Below, piece after piece: positions 14,594-19,813 of a DNA stretch of 21,256 nucleotides. Each line of letters begins with the position of its first letter. The stretch's first letter is position 1. The DNA is from a virus, in the IMG/VR virus record IMGVR_UViG_3300042544_002011, positions 1 through 21,256 of that record. One strand, given 5' to 3'. The notes under the pieces are model-generated. The model had not been told where the DNA came from and did no database searches. It saw only the letters and a list, made by a program, of their open reading frames with translations. The translations under genes and the position numbers were made by a program.

Positions 14594-15202
14594 ATGAAAA
14601 CAGAACTACAAGAAAAACTATTTAGTAAGTATCCTAAAATCTTTGGTGATCGCACCAAACCTATGACCGAAACTTGTATGTGTTGGGGTCTTGAAGTGGG
14701 CGATGGATGGTACGATCTTATTGACGTACTGTGCGAAGCTCTCACCTATACTTACTCTACAAGCGTCCAAGTAGATGAGGAAGATGGCAAACGTCTTGGC
14801 ATCAAACCGTACAAATGGGAACTTGAAAACAATTATTACTTTAGTGTGGAGCCTCCACAAATAATCGCCACTCAAGTCAAAGAGAAATACGGCACACTTC
14901 GTTTTTACTATCGTGAAGAGTATAGTGAAGAAGTCATGTCTCTTATTCAAACTGGAAAGTATCCTGATCTTCAAAGGATTATTGATCGTTATTCGGACTA
15001 CATTAATGGTATCGTTCACTTTGCGGAGACTGCTTCTGGTAGAACTTGTGAAGCAACTGGTCAATTCGGCGAACTGCACGCACAAGGAGGTACTCGCAAT
15101 GGTTGGGTAAAGACTTTAAATAAAGAATTTGCCAAGACTAATGTGACAACCCAAGGCTATGTTCCTTTTTCGGAGATTCCTAAAGATGAAGAACCAGCTT
15201 AA
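14594..15202 (+). CDS. Conserved phage/bacterial protein of unknown function
   Basis: This 202-residue protein follows a recurrent phage family: KYPKIFGD, then ETCMCWGLEVGDGWYDLIDVLCEAL, IATQVKEKYGTLRFYYR, and AETASGRTCEATGQFG with NGWVKTLNKEFA near the end. In relatives, as I recall, the last segment has a Cys pair (C-x-x-C-G) that could bind zinc. Here only the first Cys remains (CEATG), so that site is broken. It has a good AAGGAG Shine-Dalgarno 9 bases before the start, unlike most neighbours. Confidence 0.78.
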   Translation: MKTELQEKLFSKYPKIFGDRTKPMTETCMCWGLEVGDGWYDLIDVLCEALTYTYSTSVQVDEEDGKRLGIKPYKWELENNYYFSVEPPQIIATQVKEKYGTLRFYYREEYSEEVMSLIQTGKYPDLQRIIDRYSDYINGIVHFAETASGRTCEATGQFGELHAQGGTRNGWVKTLNKEFAKTNVTTQGYVPFSEIPKDEEPA

Positions 15203-15245
15203 ACAGTTTAAACTAAAAAACGAATATAACATAAAAAACAACAAA

Positions 15246-15452
15246 ATGAAAGTAGAAATTGATGCAGATACAGCTGACGGCATTACACGATGCTCTTTAA
15301 AACAAAGCATCGCGTACATTCGCGAAGACATTGCAAATATCAAAAAGAAAAAGAAACTTGAGTATTATCAAAAACACGAATTGGCTGAACTCATTATCAT
15401 TTTAGATGCTATTGAGAAAACATTTGATTATTATGGAGGAGATTTAAAATGA
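15246..15452 (+). CDS. Conserved small phage protein (68 aa)
   Basis: ATG 15246 gives MKVEIDADTADGITRCSLKQ, which matches the usual beginning of a small phage family I recall (MKVEID...DGI..ASLKQ). A further upstream in-frame ATG at 15159 would overlap the previous gene and add 29 unrelated residues, so it is rejected. The rest is helical with a Lys-rich turn and ends DYYGGDLK. The stop overlaps the next ATG (ATGA). The last codons supply the GGAGG for the next gene. Function unknown. Confidence 0.75.
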   Translation: MKVEIDADTADGITRCSLKQSIAYIREDIANIKKKKKLEYYQKHELAELIIILDAIEKTFDYYGGDLK

Positions 15453-15728
15453 AAATTAAAGTTACTCTTAAAGATATTGAAGAAGGATTTAGGGGGAGTT
15501 GTTATGATTGCCCCGTAGCTCTTGCATTTAAACGGGAAGTTAAACCGACAACCCAAATTGGGTTGAATGTTGGCACTGAACGAATACTTCATCGCGAAGT
15601 ACATGAATGGGACACATACACACTGCCTAAAAAGGCGCAAACTTTTATTAAACGATTTGATAATGGGAAACGGGTTGAGCCATTCACTTTTGAAATTAAA
15701 AAAGATTTAAAATGAAAATTAAAGTTAC
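15440..15728 (+). repeat. 26-bp direct repeat marking a tandem gene duplication
   Basis: The same 26 bases occur at 15440-15465 and 15703-15728, covering the end of one gene, the ATG and the first five codons of each paralogue (core AGATTTAAAATGAAAATT). Identity drops quickly downstream to protein-level similarity. This shows an in-tandem duplication of the whole reading frame, or repeated homologous exchange at the start region. Confidence 0.85.
15449..15715 (+). CDS. Hypothetical phage protein, tandem paralogue 1
   Basis: This 88-residue protein opens MKIKVTLKDIEEGFRGSCYD, followed by CPVALAFKREV, and ends LPKKAQTFIKRFDNGKRVEP then FTFEIKK. The pattern (I-x-V-x-x-x-DI-x-x-G, CP-A-A, LP-x-x-A-x-x-FI-x-x-FDN, PF-x-FEI) is one I recall from phage and bacterial hypothetical proteins. 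The next gene encodes a clear paralogue. A strong GGAGG lies 8 bases upstream of the start. Coupled to both neighbours by ATGA junctions. Confidence 0.75.
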   Translation: MKIKVTLKDIEEGFRGSCYDCPVALAFKREVKPTTQIGLNVGTERILHREVHEWDTYTLPKKAQTFIKRFDNGKRVEPFTFEIKKDLK

Positions 15729-16005
15729 ACAAAAAGATATTGACAAAGGCGTTCGATCAAGTTATTATTACTGTCCTATCGCTCATGCTTTCAGGCGTGC
15801 CGTTAAAAATAATAACGAACTTGATTGCTGCGTTGCCTCAAGTTATATAGTTTATCTTCCTGATGATAAACGGAATAGATACAAATTACCCAAAAAAGCG
15901 CGGAAATTCATTGAACATTTCGATAATTATCGACCTGTAGAACCATTTTCGTTTGAAATTAAAAAAGGCAAACCATTAACATTTCGCGCCGCTGCATTAT
16001 TATAA
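15712..16005 (+). CDS. Hypothetical phage protein, tandem paralogue 2
   Basis: This 97-residue paralogue of the preceding protein shares MKIKVTxKDI, the CPIAHAFRRAV block and LPKKARKFIEHFDNYRPVEP then FSFEIKKG, with an extra nine-residue tail. The region around both starts is nearly identical DNA, but the strong GGAGG is replaced by AAAGA here, so the second copy relies on coupling through ATGA. Function unknown. The middle parts have diverged, including the Cys content (two adjacent Cys in DCCVASSY here). Confidence 0.75.
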   Translation: MKIKVTQKDIDKGVRSSYYYCPIAHAFRRAVKNNNELDCCVASSYIVYLPDDKRNRYKLPKKARKFIEHFDNYRPVEPFSFEIKKGKPLTFRAAALL

Positions 16006-16011
16006 AAAACT

Positions 16012-16506
16012 ATGAAAAAGAATAAAGAATTAGAATACTACAAGAATGAGTGTATAGTTCTTCGCAATCAACTTAACTACAAGTTTAATACTGATACAGT
16101 AACCGCGCAAGCTGCTGTTAAAGAAGATAAACGCCTTTACCGTAAGGTAGGTAAGAAGTATGTTCCTATGAACGATCCCTATGCCTACGAAGGTCTTAGG
16201 GATGGCTTTTGGCTTGTTCATGTTAAAGATGGATGCACTTCTATCCGTCAGCAAATCTATCCAGACAAATCGCGGCTTACTGCTGCTGCTCTTCTTATCG
16301 AAGATAAGCTCGTTGGCATTATCCGTAAAGCATCAGAGGCTCGTCCTGCCAAAATTGCTCTTACGCATGAACAAAAGAAAGACTGGGATAAGTTTATCGC
16401 TAAACACGGTGAATCATTTAATACTCTTTGTTATCCTTCTATGCAAGAGAACGCAGAGAAGATCGTTATGGCAATAATAGACGAACAAGGATATGTTGGA
16501 TTATGA
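16012..16506 (+). CDS. Conserved phage protein of unknown function
   Basis: This 164-residue protein opens with a helical Lys/Glu segment. The characteristic LYRKVGKKYVPMNDPYAYEG then LRDGFWLVHVKDG and SIRQQIYPDK follow, a motif set I recall from many T4-like and other large phages. The C-terminal half is helical (LTHEQKKDWDKFIAKHGESF, then YPSMQENAEKIVMAI). No domain with known function is seen. The stretch TATAAAAAACTATG before the start has no Shine-Dalgarno; a -10-like TATAAA overlaps the stop of the previous gene. Confidence 0.8.
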   Translation: MKKNKELEYYKNECIVLRNQLNYKFNTDTVTAQAAVKEDKRLYRKVGKKYVPMNDPYAYEGLRDGFWLVHVKDGCTSIRQQIYPDKSRLTAAALLIEDKLVGIIRKASEARPAKIALTHEQKKDWDKFIAKHGESFNTLCYPSMQENAEKIVMAIIDEQGYVGL

Positions 16507-16715
16507 AACCTAAACAACACTGCAAAGATGGCAAAAAATATATGCTTGTTGGTCGCATTGGTATGTTTGGGCCAGAAATACTTTCGGCTGATGTTATTAA
16601 GGATTTTCGTTCATGCGATTTAACTGATGTTAACGATGGAAAAGCATTGCTATTAGTCGCAAAAGATGATAGCGTAGTTAGAATTAATCGTAACGGAATA
16701 AAATGGTATAATTAA
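16503..16715 (+). CDS. Hypothetical small phage protein (70 aa)
   Basis: ATG at 16503 forms an ATGA junction with the previous stop and gives MKPKQHCKDGKKYMLVGRIG; a longer frame from 16428 would lie inside the previous gene and is rejected. Short beta-rich sequence (ALLLVAKDDSVVRINRNGIK). No family is recognised. The 3' end contains ATGGTATAATTAA, whose TATAAT (16707-16712) could serve as -10 box for the next gene. Confidence 0.65.
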   Translation: MKPKQHCKDGKKYMLVGRIGMFGPEILSADVIKDFRSCDLTDVNDGKALLLVAKDDSVVRINRNGIKWYN

Positions 16716-16725
16716 ATTAATCTTT

Positions 16726-17058
16726 ATGAACAACCAAGAAAAAATTATTATGCTTGAAAAGCAACTCAAGCAAGCTTTTGAAAATTTAGATAAAGCAGAA
16801 AGTCGCCTAAATTGGTTAGAGATGTTTCTTCAAATTGGAGGCGCAAGCATCAGCTGCGTATCTTATGCTATCCTTAAAGATCATCCTGATGACACTGACG
16901 AAACATACTTTAATCTTCCATTTCAAATTGGAATTGAAGTAGAGAAAGAGAATCGTGGATGCTATGAATGGGTTGAGTTTAGTAACGGCGCAAAAGGTAT
17001 TCGTCCAGCTATTGACGCCGCTAAGATTAAGCATTATGAATGGCTAAAACAATTTTAA
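16726..17058 (+). CDS. Hypothetical phage protein with N-terminal coiled coil
   Basis: This 110-residue protein opens with a heptad-like helix (MNNQEKIIMLEKQLKQAFEN then LDKAESRLNWLEMFLQ, residues 1-38), probably a short coiled coil. A small alpha/beta part follows (FNLPFQIGIEVEKENRGCYE, then WVEFSNGAKGIRPAID). TATAAT lies 13 bases before the ATG with no Shine-Dalgarno. Last gene before the non-coding RNA region. No family is recognised. Confidence 0.7.
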   Translation: MNNQEKIIMLEKQLKQAFENLDKAESRLNWLEMFLQIGGASISCVSYAILKDHPDDTDETYFNLPFQIGIEVEKENRGCYEWVEFSNGAKGIRPAIDAAKIKHYEWLKQF

Positions 17059-17076
17059 AAAAGTGATTAGAAACAC

Positions 17077-17104
17077 TTGACATCTAATGTAAAATAAGTA
17101 GGTT
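17077..17104 (+). promoter_or_regulatory. Promoter for the structured RNA / tRNA-Gly unit
   Basis: TTGACA at 17077-17082, a 16-base spacer and TAGGTT at 17099-17104 predict a start near 17111. No gene begins for another 580 bases, so the transcript would be mainly RNA. It has the same geometry as the promoters at 13646 and 19752. Confidence 0.55.
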
Positions 17105-17110
17105 CTCTTT

Positions 17111-17512
17111 TGTTCTTTCACATCTTCCTTTCTGCGTGTTGCAGCCGCTATAATAAATATAGCGTGTATAAGTGCATTAAACTACTGAGAATTCTCGGTG
17201 GACTTATACAGCAGGGGGAACCAACTTCATCCGAAATGCCTCTATCGAGCATAGTGTTATTGACGCATAATTCTTAGTAGTCCCTGACTATTAATGCCTC
17301 TCATAACGCTACGAAACGTATTCAGCCTGAACTAACAGGTGATTCCATAGGACGCTATGGATGGATGCTCTATTTTAACATACACAGTAGTCCTCTTGAG
17401 TAGCATCAATGACAATAATGGCTGTGTGCAATTTCCCTACCTGCATTGAATGTCGGGTTCTATCCGTGTTAACCGTAAGGTTACTAGGCGCATGGTAGGG
17501 GATTCAATTTTA
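17111..17512 (+). ncRNA. Candidate structured RNA of about 400 nt upstream of tRNA-Gly
   Basis: No credible reading frame covers this stretch, but perfect or near-perfect helices are dense. They are 17146-17152/17158-17164 (7 bp); 17165-17173/17202-17210 (9 bp) enclosing 17182-17189/17194-17201 (8 bp, AATT loop); and 17252-17260/17303-17311 (9 bp). Further along are 17325-17329/17336-17340; 17345-17350/17355-17360 (6 bp, GACG loop); 17382-17387/17422-17427; and 17435-17441/17494-17500 (7 bp) enclosing 17470-17474/17479-17483 with a GTAA (GNRA) loop. The octamers ATGCCTCT and AGTAGTCC each occur twice. It has its own promoter and leads directly into the tRNA. Large ornate RNAs such as GOLLD and ROOL are known beside phage tRNAs, but I cannot assign it to either; tmRNA, RNase P and group I intron signatures were not found. 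Ends are approximate. Confidence 0.55.
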
Positions 17513-17587
17513 GCGATAGTAGCTCAGTGGTAGAGTCCTTGTTTTCCAAACAAGCTGTCGTGGGTTCGACCCCCACCTGTCGCTCCA
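17513..17587 (+). tRNA. tRNA-Gly, anticodon TCC, CCA encoded
   Basis: A full cloverleaf is visible. The acceptor pairs 17513-17519 with 17577-17583 (one G-U), and the D stem is GCTC/GAGT with loop AGTGGTA. The anticodon stem CTTGT/ACAAG carries loop TTTCCAA, giving anticodon TCC at 17545-17547 (reads GGA, and by wobble other GGN). The variable region has 5 nt, and the T stem GTGGG/CCCAC carries loop TTCGACC. Discriminator T is followed by encoded CCA at 17585-17587. No insertions or mismatches suggest decay. Confidence 0.96.
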
Positions 17588-17591
17588 GTTT

Positions 17592-17693
17592 CAAACACGA
17601 ATCAAAAAATCGCAAATAAGATATACATTAGAACCAAACATGAACGTTTTGCGGCCAAATAAAATCAAACACGAACACTTTTAGGACAAATAA
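17592..17693 (+). repeat. Three 28-bp iterons between tRNA-Gly and the next start codon
   Basis: Units at 17592-17619, 17635-17662 and 17666-17693 each read CAAACA(C/T)GAA, 11 variable bases, then CAAATAA. Spacing inside the unit is identical in all three. Units are separated by 15 and 3 bases. Copies 2 and 3 also share a TTTT-x-x-GG or TTTTAGG core in the variable part. The third unit ends on the base before ATG 17694, and its AGGA could serve as ribosome-binding site. Operator, replication iteron or translational control element are all possible. Confidence 0.8.
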
Positions 17694-18197
17694 ATGATAG
17701 AAATAGACCTACACCCGCAGCTCGTCGCAACCGCATTAGAATTGGCGGAAGATAAGCCGAAATTAAAAAACTCCATCCGAGACGGCGATGGCTGGAAAAT
17801 CGCCATGATCTCTGACTTAATGGTTCAGGAAGCTCTCGGCGGCGAGATCATCTCTCACGAAGATTACAACTCTGACTGGAAATCAAACAAAGGAAAACGT
17901 TTTGAAATCAAAGCCAAAGAACGCACAGTTAGACCAAAACCTTCTTACAACTGCACAGTTTATCAGTTCAACACCTTACAGAACTGCGATTACTATTTAT
18001 TCACCAGTATTCTCAAAGACTATTCAAAAGGCTGGATTCTTGGTTACATGAATAAAAAATCATTTTTAAATCAATCTTTGAACTGCAAAAAAGGAGAGCT
18101 GGACGAATCTTCTCCTGCTCACAAGCTCTATTACTATCCAGCGGACTGTTTGAATTTGCAGATCGGTAAGCTACAAAAGTTCAATCTTGACCAGTAA
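17694..18197 (+). CDS. PD-(D/E)XK nuclease-like phage protein
   Basis: This 167-residue protein has a nuclease-like core: helix with Glu46 (DLMVQEALGG), then EDYNSDWKSNKGKRFEIKAKER with Asp57 or Asp61 and Glu71-x-Lys73. This is the acid ... E-x-K layout of PD-(D/E)XK enzymes. A strand/helix half with aromatic residues follows (QFNTLQNCDYYLFTSILKDY). Overall size fits a single-domain resolvase-like or restriction-like nuclease. Substrate is unknown and catalytic activity is inferred only from motif placement. The gene sits immediately after the three iterons, with AGGA 7 bases before ATG. Confidence 0.6.
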   Translation: MIEIDLHPQLVATALELAEDKPKLKNSIRDGDGWKIAMISDLMVQEALGGEIISHEDYNSDWKSNKGKRFEIKAKERTVRPKPSYNCTVYQFNTLQNCDYYLFTSILKDYSKGWILGYMNKKSFLNQSLNCKKGELDESSPAHKLYYYPADCLNLQIGKLQKFNLDQ

Positions 18198-18239
18198 AAC
18201 CATTGACAAGCTAGACGGTTTATGATCTAGCTTCCTTGC

Positions 18240-19145
18240 ATGAAACTATCTCTCTGTTGCATATCCGAAATCCTTGCCGAGCACAAAGGCTTCAAGTTTG
18301 AGACTATGACTCTCACTCGATTCCTCTCCTTGAATCGTGACGAAGCTATTCGCGTTCTCAGCAAGCGCATCCTCCATAATTTTTTCATCACGCATCAAAT
18401 CATCAAGCATTGCCACAGCTACGGCATTGCTGGCTACCGTTTGTCCTCTAGTTTGACTCCTGTTATCAATCATCCTGACGTTAATCTTCGTCTGCAAGAC
18501 TTACCTGATTGGCCTGATATGCGTGACGCTCTGCGTAGAATCGCCAACGAAATCAAAACTAGTGGCGTCAGAATTTCAGCTCATCCTTCTGAATACATCA
18601 CGCTCACCAATCAAAATGCCGACACAATCAGCAACAGTGTGCGCGATTTAATTTCTCACGCCGAGCTATTTGATTTGCTTGACTTGCCTCAAGACTATCG
18701 CTCGCCGCTCAACATTCATTGCCGTCAAGATGGCGATTGCGAAGAAATCTCCAAACGATTTCTCGCCAATTACCGCACTCTACCTCACAACGTAAAGTCG
18801 CGTCTAGTCGTCGAGGTCAACGACAACGTTGGTGGCTCATGGAACGTCGCCAACTTGCACAAACATTTTTTCCTCACTAGCGGAATCCCTGTGACCTACG
18901 ACTCTCTGCATCGTCAATTCTGCAACTCTGGCACTACTGATGAAGAAGACTTCAATCTCGCTTACTCTACTTGGAACACCGCTCCTTTGTTCCACTTTTC
19001 CGAGGGCGTCAATGACACGCGCAAGCACGCTGATATGCCGATTGGCAAGCCCAACGCTTACGGCAAAGACGTTTTCTTCGATGTGGAACTCAAGGGTAAA
19101 GACAAAGCTATTTTCAAACTTTTAAATTTAGAGTATCACTTATGA
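18240..19145 (+). CDS. uvsE: UV damage endonuclease UvsE/UvdE
   Basis: This 301-residue TIM-barrel enzyme of full family length matches across its whole sequence: GIAGYRLSSSLTP, RISAHPSEYITL, LNIHCRQDGDCEE, RLVVEVNDN, PVTYDSLHRQF, LFHFSEG and VELKGKDKAI. All metal ligands of the Thermus enzyme appear to have counterparts: His78, His115, His160, Glu192, Asp221, His224, His252 and Glu283. UvsE nicks DNA 5' to UV photoproducts, so it would repair phage DNA, useful for a phage of sunlit water. A TTGACA box (18204) lies 30 bases before the start, but a standard-spaced -10 is not evident. No Shine-Dalgarno. The next gene overlaps by ATGA. Confidence 0.93.
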   Translation: MKLSLCCISEILAEHKGFKFETMTLTRFLSLNRDEAIRVLSKRILHNFFITHQIIKHCHSYGIAGYRLSSSLTPVINHPDVNLRLQDLPDWPDMRDALRRIANEIKTSGVRISAHPSEYITLTNQNADTISNSVRDLISHAELFDLLDLPQDYRSPLNIHCRQDGDCEEISKRFLANYRTLPHNVKSRLVVEVNDNVGGSWNVANLHKHFFLTSGIPVTYDSLHRQFCNSGTTDEEDFNLAYSTWNTAPLFHFSEGVNDTRKHADMPIGKPNAYGKDVFFDVELKGKDKAIFKLLNLEYHL

Positions 19146-19504
19146 ACCTACAAACAGAAATAGACCTAGTAGCAAAGAGAACAACTGATTTTCTTTTTAA
19201 AATGAGAATCGGATTCAGAACTGAACCAATGCCTCTGGCAGATTCTGCCAGCGAAAAAAAATACGTTGGCGTAGAAGTTCAGACCGAGCATCTTTACTCG
19301 ATCATCTGTCCAAATTACAGGAAGAACACAGTGGAGTTTTTGGTGCTGAATAAAAACCAAATGGAGAATATGATCTCACAAGGTTACAGCGACAAAGAGA
19401 TTGAACAGCATGGAAAAGTGTGGATTCACTTAGAAAAATTCATTGATTACGTTACTATGATTCAGCAAGCGAACGACCCAAAATTCGGATTAAAAATTAA
19501 ATAA
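19142..19504 (+). CDS. Hypothetical phage protein (120 aa)
   Basis: This soluble protein starts in an ATGA overlap with uvsE (MNLQTEIDLVAKRTTDFLFK). It looks alpha/beta, with a central strand segment (KYVGVEVQTEHLYSIICPNY) and helical C-terminal half (MENMISQGYSDKEIEQHGKV, then IHLEKFIDYV). No catalytic motif, signal peptide or membrane segment is seen, and no family is recognised. Probably co-expressed with uvsE. Confidence 0.7.
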   Translation: MNLQTEIDLVAKRTTDFLFKMRIGFRTEPMPLADSASEKKYVGVEVQTEHLYSIICPNYRKNTVEFLVLNKNQMENMISQGYSDKEIEQHGKVWIHLEKFIDYVTMIQQANDPKFGLKIK

Positions 19505-19506
19505 AA

Positions 19507-19755
19507 ATGAGCACCAAACACCAAATTTTCTCCTCTAAAAACCTCTCGGAAGTCTATGGGATTTACGAGCAAGTTTCAGATCAGTTTTTGAAGCAGTTCA
19601 AATTTCACGTTGAGTTCGTGATTTCGAGCTACACTTCTGATAAAAATTCGGTGCTTTCTGTTTTCTGCGAAAATTCTTCGCACGTTAAGTGGCTGGAAAA
19701 CAAGGCTTTGGAACTTTCTCAAAAAAACTTAAAAAAAGTTATCAAAACCACTTGA
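19507..19755 (+). CDS. Hypothetical phage protein (82 aa)
   Basis: Starts 2 bases after the previous stop with no Shine-Dalgarno. Mixed helix and strand (SEVYGIYEQVSDQFLKQF, then FHVEFVISSYT and SVLSVFCEN), ending in a basic helix (LSQKNLKKVIKTT). No family is recognised. Its stop codon overlaps the TTGACG of the rIIA-like gene's promoter, so the uvsE unit probably ends here. Confidence 0.65.
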   Translation: MSTKHQIFSSKNLSEVYGIYEQVSDQFLKQFKFHVEFVISSYTSDKNSVLSVFCENSSHVKWLENKALELSQKNLKKVIKTT

Positions 19756-19779
19756 CGGATAAGAAAAGTGTGGTAGAGT
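19752..19779 (+). promoter_or_regulatory. Promoter of the rIIA-like gene
   Basis: TTGACG at 19752-19757 and TAGAGT at 19774-19779 are 16 bases apart, predicting a start near 19786 and a leader of about 28 bases to ATG 19814. Same geometry as the promoters at 13646 and 17077. Confidence 0.5.
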
Positions 19780-19813
19780 GGTTGCAGATTAAATTACTAA
19801 CCAAATTGCTAAC

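Noticed and set aside
14618-15085. 155-codon leftward frame opposite the conserved phage gene
   Set aside because: Fully antisense to a gene with recognised motifs and a strong ribosome site; Cys/Ile-rich shadow translation.
15159-15245. Upstream start for the 68-residue protein
   Set aside because: The first 29 residues overlap the previous gene, are unlike the family start, and ATG 15246 matches the usual N-terminus.
17236-17332. Two 13-codon reading frames both starting ATGCCTCT
   Set aside because: No ribosome-binding sites, and the sequences after the first codons are unrelated; they lie in helices of the RNA candidate.
17449-17470. Second tRNA suggested by GGGTTCTATCC resembling a T arm
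   Set aside because: The stem does not pair over 5 bp, and no matching acceptor, D or anticodon arms exist around it.
17111-17512. tmRNA, RNase P RNA, SRP RNA or group I intron
   Set aside because: Signature blocks were not found: no tRNA-like termini with tag frame, no RNase P P4 core, no SRP tetraloop domain, and no coherent P/Q/R/S intron core despite a GACTA near 17286.
17592-17693. Mini CRISPR array
   Set aside because: Only three imperfect units, with 15- and 3-base gaps instead of uniform spacers, and no cas genes.
18204-18227. Standard promoter for uvsE (TTGACA with TATGAT)
   Set aside because: The spacer is only 12 bases, too short for a normal sigma70 promoter, so it is mentioned in the gene entry but not called.
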